Shown here piece after piece: positions 9,605 to 21,144 of a DNA stretch of 64,000 nt. The position numbers and the translations under genes are program-made. Every line of letters begins with the position of its first letter. Position 1 is the first letter of the stretch. Under the pieces are notes generated by a model. It saw only the letters and a list, made by a program, of their open reading frames with translations. It made no database searches and was not told the origin of the DNA. Source of the DNA: Hydractinia symbiolongicarpus (Eukaryota; Cnidaria; Hydrozoa; Anthoathecata; Hydractiniidae); contig NC_079881.1 of NCBI RefSeq assembly GCF_029227915.1, positions 10,329,501 through 10,393,500 on the forward strand, given 5' to 3'.

Positions 9605-10184
9605 GATTCCGTAGTGTAGTGGTTATCACGTGCGCTTAACACGATGTTTCCGCGAAGCAAACCTCGGAAGAGCCTCTGTAGGTTCCATGGTGTTATGGTT
9701 AGCACTCAGGACTCTGAATCCTGCGATCCGAGTTCAAGTCTTGGTGGAACCTGTGCCGTTAGTTGTGCTTTGGAAGCACCTATTGGGCGTTTGGAAGCAA
9801 CGGCACTTGAAATATTTTAGTCATTTGCAAGAAGACATTGTAATAACAACGTTCTTCTGAAATGCATCGGATTAGGGCGCCGTGCCTTGTTAGCGCAGTA
9901 GGCAGCGCGTCAGTCTCATAATCTGAAGGTCGTGAGTTCGATCCTCACACAGGGCAAGGCTTTTAAAAGCCGCAGTGAATCAAATGTTTGACGCCTATTA
10001 CAAAACTAGCAACTCAACAATGATTCCGCCCGGGCTCGAACCGGGGACCTTGCGCGTGTGAAGCGCACGTGATAACCGCTACACTACGGAATCCAATGAC
10101 TATTGGAACCTATGACGAAGGAAAGCAATACAAGGCTAAAATAGCTAGAGAAAAAAGCAAAAACATGTCGCTTGTTATTTGCCA
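9605..10184 (+). repeat. tRNA unit 17 (short)
   Basis: Val fragment 9605-9643; Gln 9681-9752; Met 9884-9956 (T7 restored, unlike units 7 and 12); Val(CAC) 10021-10093 (-). Confidence 0.95.
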
Positions 10185-10801
10185 GATTCCGTAGTGTAGT
10201 GGTTATCACGTGCGCTTAACACGCGCAAGGTCCCCGGTTCGAGCCCGGGCGGAATCATTGATGTTTCCGCGAAGCAAACCTCGGAAGAGCCTCTGTAGGT
10301 TCCATGGTGTTATGGTTAGCACTCAGGACTCTGAATCCTGCGATCCGAGTTCAAGTCTTGGTGGAACCTGTGCCGTTAATTGTGCCTCGGAAGCACCTAT
10401 TGGGCGTTTGGAAGCAACGGCACTTGAAATATTTTAGTCATTTGCAAGAAGACATTGTAATAACAACGTTCTTCTGAAATGCATCGGATTAGGGCGCAGT
10501 GCCTTGTTAGCGCAGTAGGCAGCGCGTCAGTCTCATAATCTGAAGGTCGTGAGTTCGATCCTCACACAGGGCAAGGCTTTTAATAGCCGCAGTGAATCAA
10601 ATGTTTGACGCCTATTACAAAACTAGCAACTCAACAATTATTCCGCCCGGGCTCGAACCGGGGACCTTGCGCGTGTGAAGCGCACGTGATAACCGCTACA
10701 CTACGGAATCCAATGACTATTGGAACCTATGACGAAGGAAAGCAATACAAGGCTAAAATAGCTAGAGAAAAAAGCAAAAACATGTCGCTTGTTAGTTGCC
10801 A
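10185..10801 (+). repeat. tRNA unit 18 (long)
   Basis: Val(AAC) 10185-10257; Gln 10298-10369; Met 10501-10573; Val(CAC) 10638-10710 (-). Met terminator reads CTTTTAATAG; T4 kept. Confidence 0.95.
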
Positions 10802-11418
10802 GATTCCGTAGTGTAGTGGTTATCACGTGCGCTTAACACGCGCAAGGTCCCCGGTTCGAGCCCGGGCGGAATCATTGATGTTTCCGCGAAGCAAACCTCG
10901 GAAGAGCCTCTGTAGGTTCCATGGTGTTATGGTTAGCACTCAGGACTCTGAATCCTGCGATCCGAGTTCAAGTCTTGGTGGAACCTGTGCCGTTAATTGT
11001 GCCTCGGAAGCACCTATTGGGCGTTTGGAAGCAACGGCACTTGAAATATTTTAGTCATTTGCAAGAAGACATTGTAATAACAACGTTCTTCTGAAATGCA
11101 TCGGATTAGGGCGCAGTGCCTTGTTAGCGCAGTAGGCAGCGCGTCAGTCTCATAATCTGAAGGTCGTGAGTTCGATCCTCACACAGGGCAAGGCTTTTAA
11201 AAGCCGCAGTGAATCAAATGTTTGACGCCTATTACAAAACTAGCAACTCAACAATGATTCCGCCCGGGCTCGAACCGGGGACCTTGCGCGTGTGAAGCGC
11301 ACGTGATAACCGCTACACTACGGAATCCAATGACTATTGGAACCTATGACGAAGGAAAGCAATACAAGGCTAAAATAGCTAGAGAAAAAAGCAAAAACAT
11401 GTCGCTTGTTAGTTGCCA
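10802..11418 (+). repeat. tRNA unit 19 (long)
   Basis: Val(AAC) 10802-10874; Gln 10915-10986; Met 11118-11190; Val(CAC) 11255-11327 (-). Near-duplicate of unit 18. Confidence 0.95.
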
Positions 11419-12035
11419 GATTCCGTAGTGTAGTGGTTATCACGTGCGCTTAACACGCGCAAGGTCCCTGGTTCGAGCCCGGGCGGAATCATTGATGTTT
11501 CCGCGAAGCGAACCTCGGAAGAGCCTCTGTAGGTTCCATGGTGTTATGGTTAGCACTCAGGACTCTGAATCCTGCGATCCGAGTTCAAGTCTCGGTGGAA
11601 CCTGTGCCGTTAGTTGTGCCTCGGAAGCACCTATTGGGCGTTTGGAAGCAACGGCACTTCAAATATTTTAGTCATTTGCAAGAAGACATTGTAATAACAA
11701 CGTTCTTCTGAAATGCATCGGATTAGGGCACAGTGCCTTGTTAGCGCAGTAGGCAGCGCGTCAGTCTCATAATCTGAAGGTCGTGAGTTCGATCCTCACA
11801 CAGGGCAAGGCTATTAAAAGCCGCAGTGAATCAAATGTTTGACGCCTATTACAAAACTAGCAACTCAACAATGATTCCGCCCGGGCTCGAACCGGGGACC
11901 TTGCGCGTGTGAAGCGCACGTGATAACCGCTTCACTACGGAATCCAATGAATTTTGGAACCTATGACGAAGGAAAGCATTACAAGGCTAAAATAGCTAGA
12001 GAAAAAAGCAGAAACATGTCGCTTGTTAGTTGCCA
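11419..12035 (+). repeat. tRNA unit 20 (long)
   Basis: Val(AAC) 11419-11491 (C51 to T at 11469, T-stem wobble); Gln 11532-11603; Met 11735-11807; Val(CAC) 11872-11944 (-). Met lacks its T4. Confidence 0.95.
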
Positions 12036-12615
12036 GATTCCGTAGTGTAGTGGTTATCACGTGCGCTTAACACGATGTTTCCGCGAAGCAAACCTCGGAA
12101 GAGCCTCTGTAGGTTCCATGGTGTTATGGTTAGCACTCAGGACTCTGAATCCTGCGATCCGAGTTCAAGTCTTGGTGGAACCTGTGCCGTTAATTGTGCC
12201 TCGGAAGCACCTATTGGGCGTTTGGAAGCAACGGCACTTGAAATATTTTAGTCATTTGCAAGAAGACATTGTAATAACAACGTTCTTCTGAAATGCATCG
12301 GATTAGGGCGCAGTGCCTTGTTAGCGCAGTAGGCAGCGCGTCAGTCTCATAATCTGAAGGTCGTGAGTTCGATCCTCACACAGGGCAAGGCTTTTAAAAG
12401 CCGCAGTGAATCAAATGTTTGACGCCTATTACAAAACTAGCAACTCAACAATGATTCTGCCCGGGCTCGAACCGGGGACCTTGCGCGTGTGAAGCGCACG
12501 TGATAACCGCTACACTACGGAATCCAATGACTTTTGGAACCTATGACGAAGGAAAGCAATACAAGGCTAAAATAGCTAGAGAAAAAAGCAAAAACATGTC
12601 GCTTGTTAGTTGCCA
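12036..12615 (+). repeat. tRNA unit 21 (short)
   Basis: Val fragment 12036-12074; Gln 12112-12183; Met 12315-12387; Val(CAC) 12452-12524 (-), one acceptor substitution (gattctg on the plus strand). Confidence 0.95.
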
Positions 12616-13232
12616 GATTCCGTAGTGTAGTGGTTATCACGTGCGCTTAACACGCGCAAGGTCCTCGGTTCGAGCCCGGGCGGAATCATTGATGTTTCCG
12701 CGAAGCGAACCTCGGAAGAGCCTCTGTAGGTTCCATGGTGTTATGGTTAGCACTCAGGACTCTGAATCCTGCGATCCGAGTTCAAGTCTCGGTGGAACCT
12801 GTGCCGTTAGTTGTGCCTCGGAAGCACCTATTGGGCGTTTGGAAGCAACGGCACTTCAAATATTTTAGTCATTTGCAAGAAGACATTGTAATAACAACGT
12901 TCTTCTGAAATGCATCGGATTAGGGCACAGTGCCTTGTTAGCGCAGTAGGCAGCGCGTCAGTCTCATAATCTGAAGGTCGTGAGTTCGATCCTCACACAG
13001 GGCAAGGCTATTAAAAGCCGCAGTGAATCAAATGTTTGACGCCTATTACAAAACTAGCAACTCAACAATGATTCCGCCCGGGCTCGAACCGGGGACCTTG
13101 CGCGTGCGAAGCGCACGTGATAACCGCTACACTACGGAATCCAATGAATTTTGGAACCTATGACGAAGGAAAGCATTACAAGGCTAAAATAGCTAGAGAA
13201 AAAAGCAGAAACATGTCGCTTGTTAGTTGCCA
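12616..13232 (+). repeat. tRNA unit 22 (long)
   Basis: Val(AAC) 12616-12688 (C50 to T); Gln 12729-12800; Met 12932-13004; minus-strand Val-like gene 13069-13141 with anticodon CGC. Met lacks its T4. Confidence 0.95.
13069..13141 (-). tRNA. Val-bodied tRNA with anticodon CGC (unit 22)
   Basis: The gene is identical in layout to Val(CAC), but plus-strand base 13107 is C instead of T, changing anticodon base 35 from A to G. The anticodon becomes CGC, which would read the alanine codon GCG. All stems remain paired. Base 35 is a main valine identity element, and the body lacks the alanine G3-U70 pair, so a charged product is doubtful. One substitution in one copy: likely drift, though the gene looks transcribable. 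Confidence 0.8.
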
Positions 13233-13812
13233 GATTCCGTAGTGCAGTGGTTATCACGTGCGCTTAACACGATGTTTCCGCGAAGCAAACCTCGGAAGAG
13301 CCTCTGTAGGTTCCATGGTGTTATGGTTAGCACTCAGGACTCTGAATCCTGCGATCCGAGTTCAAGTCTTGGTGGAACCTGTGCCGTTAATTGTGCCTCG
13401 GAAGCACCTATTGGGCGTTTGGAAGCAACGGCACTTGAAATATTTTAGTCATTTGCAAGAAGACATTGTAATAACAACGTTCTTCTGAAATGCATCGGAT
13501 TAGGGCGCAGTGCCTTGTTAGCGCAGTAGGCAGCGCGTCAGTCTCATAATCTGAAGGTCGTGAGTTCGATCCTCACACAGGGCAAGGCTTTTAAAAGCCG
13601 CAGTGAATCAAATGTTTGACGCCTATTACAAAACTAGCAACTCAACAATGATTCCGCCCGGGCTCGAACCGGGGACCTTGCGCGTGTGAAGCGCACGTGA
13701 TAACCGCTACACTACGGAATCCAATGACTATTGGAACCTATGACGAAGGAAAGCAATACAAGGCTAAAATAGCTAGAGAAAAAAGCAAAAACATGTCGCT
13801 TGTTAGTTGCCA
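13233..13812 (+). repeat. tRNA unit 23 (short)
   Basis: Val fragment 13233-13271 (D-arm T to C); Gln 13309-13380; Met 13512-13584; Val(CAC) 13649-13721 (-). Confidence 0.95.
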
Positions 13813-14429
13813 GATTCCGTAGTGTAGTGGTTATCACGTGCGCTTAACACGCGCAAGGTCCCCGGTTCGAGCCCGGGCGGAATCATTGATGTTTCCGCGA
13901 AGCGAACCTCGGAAGAGCCTCTGTAGGTTCCATGGTGTTATGGTTAGCACTCAGGACTCTGAATCCTGCGATCCGAGTTCAAGTCTCGGTGGAACCTGTG
14001 CCGTTAGTTGTGCCTCGGAAGCACCTATTGGGCGTTTGGAAGCAACGGCACTTTAAATATTTTAGTCATTTGCAAGAAGACATTGTAATAACAACGTTCT
14101 TCTGAAATGCATCGGATTAGGGCGCAGTGCCTTGTTAGCGCAGTAGGCAGCGCGTCAGTCTCATAATCTGAAGGTCGTGAGTTCGATCCTCACACAGGGC
14201 AAGGCTTTTAAAAGCCGCAGTGAATCAAATGTTTGACGCCTATTACAAAACTAGCAACTCAACAATGATTCCGCCCGGGCTCGAACCGGGGACCTTGCGC
14301 GTGTGAAGCGCACGTGATAACCGCTACACTACGGAATCCAATGACTATTGGAACCTATGACGAAGGAAAGCAATACAAGGCTAAAATAGCTAGAGAAAAA
14401 AGCAAAAACATGTCGCTTGTTAGTTGCCA
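13813..14429 (+). repeat. tRNA unit 24 (long)
   Basis: Val(AAC) 13813-13885; Gln 13926-13997; Met 14129-14201; Val(CAC) 14266-14338 (-). Confidence 0.95.
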
Positions 14430-14502
14430 GATTCCGTAGTGTAGTGGTTATCACGTGCACTTAACACGTGCAAGGTCCCCGGTTCGAGCCCGGGCGGAAT
14501 CA
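14430..14502 (+). tRNA. tRNA-Val(AAC) with swapped stem pair (unit 25)
   Basis: The anticodon stem reads TGCAC/GTGCA instead of TGCGC/GCGCA. Both partners of pair 30-40 have changed (G-C to A-U), so pairing is preserved. The rest of the gene is standard. Units 49, 55, 57 and 64 carry the single-change G-U form. Confidence 0.9.
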
Positions 14503-15046
14503 TTGATGTTTCCGCGAAGCGAACCTCGGAAGAGCCTCTGTAGGTTCCATGGTGTTATGGTTAGCACTCAGGACTCTGAATCCTGCGATCCGAGTTCAAG
14601 TCTCGGTGGAACCTGTGCCGTTAGTTGTGCCTCGGAAGCACCTATTGGGCGTTTGGAAGCAACGGCACTTCAAATATTTTAGTCATTTGCAAGAAGACAT
14701 TGTAATAACAACGTTCTTCTGAAATGCATCGGATTAGGGCACAGTGCCTTGTTAGCGCAGTAGGCAGCGCGTCAGTCTCATAATCTGAAGGTCGTGAGTT
14801 CGATCCTCACACAGGGCAAGGCTATTAAAAGCCGCAGTGAATCAAATGTTTGACGCCTATTACAAAACTAGCAACTCAACAATGATTCCGCCCGGGCTCG
14901 AACCGGGGACCTTGCGCGTGTGAAGCGCACGTGATAACCGCTACACTACGGAATCCAATGAATTTTGGAACCTATGACGAAGGAAAGCATTACAAGGCTA
15001 AAATAGCTAGAGAAAAAAGCAGAAACATGTCGCTTGTTAGTTGCCA
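14430..15046 (+). repeat. tRNA unit 25 (long)
   Basis: Val(AAC) 14430-14502 with compensated anticodon-stem pair A30-U40; Gln 14543-14614; Met 14746-14818; Val(CAC) 14883-14955 (-). Met lacks its T4. Confidence 0.95.
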
Positions 15047-15663
15047 GATTCCGTAGTGTAGTGGTTATCACGTGCGCTTAACACGCGCAAGGTCCCCGGT
15101 TCGAGCCCGGGCGGAATCATTGATGTTTCCGCGAAGCAAACCTCGGAAGAGCCTCTGTAGGTTCCATGGTGTTATGGTTAGCACTCAGGACTCTGAATCC
15201 TGCGATCCGAGTTCAAGTCTCGGTGGAACCTGTGCCGTTAGTTGTGCCTCGGAAGCACCTATTGGGCGTTTGGAAGCAACGGCACTTCAAATATTTTAGT
15301 CATTTGCAAGAAGACATTGTAATAACAACGTTCTTCTGAAATGCATCGGATTAGGGCGCAGTGCCTTGTTAGCGCAGTAGGCAGCGCGTCAGTCTCATAA
15401 TCTGAAGGTCGTGAGTTCGATCCTCACACAGGGCAAGGCTTTTAAAAGCCGCAGTGAATCAAATGTTTGACGCCTATTACAAAACTAGCAACTCAACAAT
15501 GATTCCGCCCGGGCTCGAACCGGGGACCTTGCGCGTGTGAAGCGCACGTGATAACCGCTACACTACGGAATCCAATGACTATTGGAACCTATGACGAAGG
15601 AAAGCAATACAAGGCTAAAATAGCTAGAGAAAAAAGCAAAAACATGTCGCTTGTTAGTTGCCA
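15047..15663 (+). repeat. tRNA unit 26 (long)
   Basis: Val(AAC) 15047-15119; Gln 15160-15231; Met 15363-15435; Val(CAC) 15500-15572 (-). Carries the short-type spacer base gaagcaaacc. Confidence 0.95.
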
Positions 15664-16280
15664 GATTCCGTAGTGTAGTGGTTATCACGTGCGCTTAACA
15701 CGCGCAAGGTCCCCGGTTCGAGCCCGGGCGGAATCATTGATGTTTCCGCGAAGCGAACCTCGGAACAGCCTCTGTAGGTTCCATGGTGTTATGGTTAGCA
15801 CTCAGGACTCTGAATCCTGCGATCCGAGTTCAAGTCTCGGTGGAACCTGTGCCGTTAGTTGTGCCTCGGAAGCACCTATTGGGCGTTTGGAAGCAACGGC
15901 ACTTCAAATATTTTAGTCATTTGCAAGAAGACATTGTAATAACAACGTTCTTCTGAAATGCATCGGATTAGGGCACAGTGCCTTGTTAGCGCAGTAGGCA
16001 GCGCGTCAGTCTCATAATCTGAAGGTCGTGAGTTCGATCCTCACACAGGGCAAGGCTATTAAAAGCCGCAGTGAATCAAATGTTTGACGCCTATTACAAA
16101 ACTAGCAACTCAACAATGATTCCGCCCGGGCTCGAACCGGGGGCCTTGCGCGTGTGAAGCGCACGTGATAACCGCTACACTACGGAATCCAATGAATTTT
16201 GGAACCTATGACGAAGGAAAGCATTACAAGGCTAAAATAGCTAGAGAAAAAAGCAAAAACATGTCGCTTGTTAGTTGCCA
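15664..16280 (+). repeat. tRNA unit 27 (long)
   Basis: Val(AAC) 15664-15736; Gln 15777-15848; Met 15980-16052; Val(CAC) 16117-16189 (-), one change at 16142. Met lacks its T4. Confidence 0.95.
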
Positions 16281-16897
16281 GATTCCGTAGTGTAGTGGTT
16301 ATCACGTGCGCTTAACACGCGCAAGGTCCCCGGTTCGAGCCCGGGCGGAATCATTGATGTTTCCGCGAAGCAAACCTCGGAAGAGCCTCTGTAGGTTCCA
16401 TGGTGTTATGGTTAGCACTCAGGACTCTGAATCCTGCGATCCGAGTTCAAGTCTCGGTGGAACCTGTGCCGTTAGTTGTGCCTCGGAAGCACCTATTGGG
16501 CGTTTGGAAGCAACGGCACTTCAACTATTTTAGTCATTTGCAAGAAGACATTGTAATAACAACGTTCTTCTGAAATGCATCGGATTAGGGCGCAGTGCCT
16601 TGTTAGCGCAGTAGGCAGCGCGTCAGTCTCATAATCTGAAGGTCGTGAGTTCGATCCTCACACAGGGCAAGGCTTTTAAAAGCCGCAGTGAATCAAATGT
16701 TTGACGCCTATTACAAAACTAGCAACTCAACAATGATTCCGCCCGGGCTCGAACCGGGGACCTTGCGCGTGTGAAGCGCACGTGATAACCGCTACACTAC
16801 GGAATCCAATGACTATTGGAACCTATGACGAAGGAAAGCAATACAAGGCTAAAATAGCTAGAGAAAAAAGCAAAAACATGTCGCTTGTTAGTTGCCA
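16281..16897 (+). repeat. tRNA unit 28 (long)
   Basis: Val(AAC) 16281-16353; Gln 16394-16465; Met 16597-16669; Val(CAC) 16734-16806 (-). Confidence 0.95.
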
Positions 16898-17515
16898 GAT
16901 TCCGTAGTGTAGTGGTTATCACGTGCGCTTAACACGCGCAAGGTCCCCGGTTCGAGCCCGGGCGGAATCATTGATGTTTCCGCGAAGCGAACCTCGGAAG
17001 AGCCTCTGTAGGTTCCATGGTGTTATGGTTAGCACTCAGGACTCTGAATCCTGCGATCCGAGTTCAAGTCTCGGTGGAACCTGTGCCGTTAGTTGTGCCT
17101 CGGAAGCACCTATTGGGCGTTTGGAAGCAACGGCACTTCAAATATTTTAGTCATTTGCAAGAAGACATTGTAATAACAACGTTCTTCTGAAATGCATCGG
17201 ATTAGGGCACAGTGCCTTGTTAGCGCAGTAGGCAGCGCGTCAGTCTCATAATCTGAAGGTCGTGAGTTCGATCCTCACACAGGGCAAGGCTATTAAAAGC
17301 CGCAGTGAATCAAATGTTTGACGCCTATTACAAAAACTAGCAACTCAACAATGATTCCGCCCGGGCTCGAACCGGGGACCTTGCGCGTGTGAAGCGCACG
17401 TGATAACCGCTACACTACGGAATCCAATGAATTTTGGAACCTATGACGATGGAAAGCATTACAAGGCTAAAATAGCTAGAGAAAAAAGCAGAAACATGTC
17501 GCTTGTTAGTTGCCA
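16898..17515 (+). repeat. tRNA unit 29 (long, 618 bp)
   Basis: Val(AAC) 16898-16970; Gln 17011-17082; Met 17214-17286; Val(CAC) 17352-17424 (-). One extra A in the Val(CAC) terminator. Met lacks its T4. First unit of the 2432-bp repeat. Confidence 0.95.
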
Positions 17516-18095
17516 GATTCCGTAGTGTAGTGGTTATCACGTGCGCTTAACACGATGTTTCCGCGAAGCAAACCTCGGAAGAGCCTCTGTAGGTTCCATG
17601 GTGTTATGGTTAGCACTCAGGACTCTGAATCCTGCGATCCGAGTTAAAGTCTTGGTGGAACCTGTGCCGTTAGTTGTGCCTCGGAAGCACCTATTGGGCG
17701 TTTGGAAGCAACGGCACTTGAAATATTTTAGTCATTTGCAAGAAGACATTGTAATAACAACGTTCTTCTGAAATGCATCGGATTAGGGCGCAGTGCCTTG
17801 TTAGCGCAGTAGGCAGCGCGTCAGTCTCATAATCTGAAGGTCGTGAGTTCGATCCTGACACAGGGCAAGGCTTTTAAAAGCCGCAGTGAATCAAATGTTT
17901 GACGCCTATTACAAAACTAGCAACTCAACAATGATTCCGCCCGGGCTCGAACCGGGGACCTTGCGCGTGTGAAGCGCACGTGATAACCGCTACACTACGG
18001 AATCCAATGACTATTGGAACCTATGACGAAGGAAAGCAATACAAGGCTAAAATAGCTAGAGAAAAAAGCAAAAACATGTCGCTTGTTAGTTGCCA
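17516..18095 (+). repeat. tRNA unit 30 (short)
   Basis: Val fragment 17516-17554; Gln 17592-17663 with C56 to A (17646); Met 17795-17867 (T-stem C to G); Val(CAC) 17932-18004 (-). Confidence 0.95.
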
Positions 18096-18712
18096 GATTC
18101 CGTAGTGTAGTGGTTATCACGTGCGCTTAACACGCGCAAGGTCCCCGGTTCGAGCCCGGGCGGAATCATTGATGTTTCCGCGAAGCGAACCTCGGAAGAG
18201 CCTCTGTAGGTTCCATGGTGTTATGGTTAGCACTCAGGACTCTGAATCCTGCGATCCGAATTCAAGTCTCGGTGGAACCTGTGCCGTTAGTTGTGCCTCG
18301 GAAGCACCTATTGGCCGTTTGGAAGCAACGGCACTTCAAATATTTTAGTCATTTGCAAGAAGACATTGTAATAACAACGTTTTTCTGAAATGCATCGGAT
18401 TAGGGCACAGTGCCTTGTTAGCGCAGTAGGCAGCGCGTCAGTCTCATAATCTGAAGGTCGTGAGTTCGATCCTCACACAGGGCAAGGCTATTAAAAGCCG
18501 CAGTGAATCAAATGTTTGACGCCTATTACAAAACTAGCAACTCAACAATGATTCCGCCCGGGCTCGAACCGGGGACCTTGCGCGTGTGAAGCGCACGTGA
18601 TAACCGCTACACTACGGAATCCAATGACTATTGGAACCTATGACGAAGGAAAGCAATACAAGGCTAAAATAGCTAGAGAAAAAAGCAAAAACATGTCGCT
18701 TGTTAGTTGCCA
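18096..18712 (+). repeat. tRNA unit 31 (long)
   Basis: Val(AAC) 18096-18168; Gln 18209-18280 with G53 to A (18260); Met 18412-18484; Val(CAC) 18549-18621 (-). Upstream hairpin carries five T. Met lacks its T4. Confidence 0.95.
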
Positions 18713-19329
18713 GATTCCGTAGTGTAGTGGTTATCACGTGCGCTTAACACGCGCAAGGTCCCCGGTTCGAGCCCGGGCGGAATCATTGATGTTTCCGCGA
18801 AGCGAACCTCGGAAGAGCCTCTGTAGGTTCCATGGTGTTATGGTTAGCACTCAGGACTCTGAATCCTGCGATCCGAGTTCAAGTCTCGGTGGAACCTGTG
18901 CCGTTAGTTGTGCCTCGGAAGCACCTATTGGGCGTTTGGAAGCAACGGCACTTCAAATATTTTAGTCATTTGCAAGAAGACATTGTAATAACAACGTTCT
19001 TCTGAAATGCATCGGATTAGGGCACAGTGCCTTGTTAGCGCAGTAGGCAGCGCGTCAGTCTCATAATCTGAAGGTCGTGAGTTCGATCCTCACACAGGGC
19101 AAGGCTTTTAAAAGCCGCAGTGAATCAAATGTTTGACGCCTATTACAAAACTAGCAACTCAACAATGATTCCGCCCGGGCTCGAACCGGGGACCTTGCGC
19201 GTGTGAAGCGCACGTGATAACCGCTACACTACGGAATCCAATGACTATTGGAACCTATGACGAAGGAAAGCAATACAAGGCTAAAATAGCTAGAGAAAAA
19301 AGCAAAAACATGTCGCTTGTTAGTTGCCA
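18713..19329 (+). repeat. tRNA unit 32 (long)
   Basis: Val(AAC) 18713-18785; Gln 18826-18897; Met 19029-19101; Val(CAC) 19166-19238 (-). Confidence 0.95.
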
Positions 19330-19947
19330 GATTCCGTAGTGTAGTGGTTATCACGTGCGCTTAACACGCGCAAGGTCCCCGGTTCGAGCCCGGGCGGAAT
19401 CATTGATGTTTCCGCGAAGCGAACCTCGGAAGAGCCTCTGTAGGTTCCATGGTGTTATGGTTAGCACTCAGGACTCTGAATCCTGCGATCCGAGTTCAAG
19501 TCTCGGTGGAACCTGTGCCGTTAGTTGTGCCTCGGAAGCACCTATTGGGCGTTTGGAAGCAAGGGCACTTCAAATATTTTAGTCATTTGCAAGAAGACAT
19601 TGTAATAACAACGTTCTTCTGAAATGCATCGGATTAGGGCACAGTGCCTTGTTAGCGCAGTAGGCAGCGCGTCAGTCTCATAATCTGAAGGTCGTGAGTT
19701 CGATCCTCACACAGGGCAAGGCTATTAAAAGCCGCAGTGAATCAAATGTTTGACGCCTATTACAAAAACTAGCAACTCAACAATGATTCCGCCCGGGCTC
19801 GAACCGGGGACCTTGCGCGTGTGAAGCGCACGTGATAACCGCTACACTACGGAATCCAATGAATTTTGGAACCTATGACGATGGAAAGCATTACAAGGCT
19901 AAAATAGCTAGAGAAAAAAGCAGAAACATGTCGCTTGTTAGTTGCCA
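19330..19947 (+). repeat. tRNA unit 33 (long, 618 bp)
   Basis: Val(AAC) 19330-19402; Gln 19443-19514; Met 19646-19718; Val(CAC) 19784-19856 (-). Trailer stem C to G (aagggcac); extra A as in unit 29. Met lacks its T4. Confidence 0.95.
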
Positions 19948-20527
19948 GATTCCGTAGTGTAGTGGTTATCACGTGCGCTTAACACGATGTTTCCGCGAAG
20001 CAAACCTCGGAAGAGCCTCTGTAGGTTCCATGGTGTTATGGTTAGCACTCAGGACTCTGAATCCTGCGATCCGAGTTAAAGTCTTGGTGGAACCTGTGCC
20101 GTTAGTTGTGCCTCGGAAGCACCTATTGGGCGTTTGGAAGCAACGGCACTTGAAATATTTTAGTCATTTGCAAGAAGACATTGTAATAACAACGTTCTTC
20201 TGAAATGCATCGGATTAGGGCGCAGTGCCTTGTTAGCGCAGTAGGCAGCGCGTCAGTCTCATAATCTGAAGGTCGTGAGTTCGATCCTGACACAGGGCAA
20301 GGCTTTTAAAAGCCGCAGTGAATCAAATGTTTGACGCCTATTACAAAACTAGCAACTCAACAATGATTCCGCCCGGGCTCGAACCGGGGACCTTGCGCGT
20401 GTGAAGCGCACGTGATAACCGCTACACTACGGAATCCAATGACTATTGGAACCTACGACGAAGGAAAGCAATACAAGGCTAAAATAGCTAGAGAAAAAAG
20501 CAAAAACATGTCGCTTGTTAGTTGCCA
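19948..20527 (+). repeat. tRNA unit 34 (short)
   Basis: Val fragment 19948-19986; Gln 20024-20095 with C56 to A (20078); Met 20227-20299 (same C to G as unit 30); Val(CAC) 20364-20436 (-). Confidence 0.95.
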
Positions 20528-21144
20528 GATTCCGTAGTGTAGTGGTTATCACGTGCGCTTAACACGCGCAAGGTCCCCGGTTCGAGCCCGGGCGGAATCA
20601 TTGATGTTTCCGCGAAGCGAACCTCGGAAGAGCCTCTGTAGGTTCCATGGTGTTATGGTTAGCACTCAGGACTCTGAATCCTGCGATCCGAATTCAAGTC
20701 TCGGTGGAACCTGTGCCGTTAGTTGTGCCTCGGAAGCACCTATTGGGCGTTTGGAAGCAACGGCACTTCAAATATTTTAGTCATTTGCAAGAAGACATTG
20801 TAATAACAACGTTTTTCTGAAATGCATCGGATTAGGGCACAGTGCCTTGTTAGCGCAGTAGGCAGCGCGTCAGTCTCATAATCTGAAGGTCGTGAGTTCG
20901 ATCCTCACACAGGGCAAGGCTATTAAAAGCCGCAGTGAATCAAATGTTTGACGCCTATTACAAAACTAGCAACTCAACAATGATTCCGCCCGGGCTCGAA
21001 CCGGGGACCTTGCGCGTGTGAAGCGCACGTGATAACCGCTACACTACGGAATCCAATGACTATTGGAACCTATGACGAAGGAAAGCAATACAAGGCTAAA
21101 ATAGCTAGAGAAAAAAGCAAAAACATGTCGCTTGTTAGTTGCCA
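20528..21144 (+). repeat. tRNA unit 35 (long)
   Basis: Val(AAC) 20528-20600; Gln 20641-20712 with G53 to A (20692); Met 20844-20916; Val(CAC) 20981-21053 (-). Met lacks its T4. Confidence 0.95.

Noticed and set aside
10605-10811. 68-codon open frame across the Val(CAC) region
   Set aside because: It arises from a single substitution removing a stop and overlaps tRNA-Val(CAC) in antisense.
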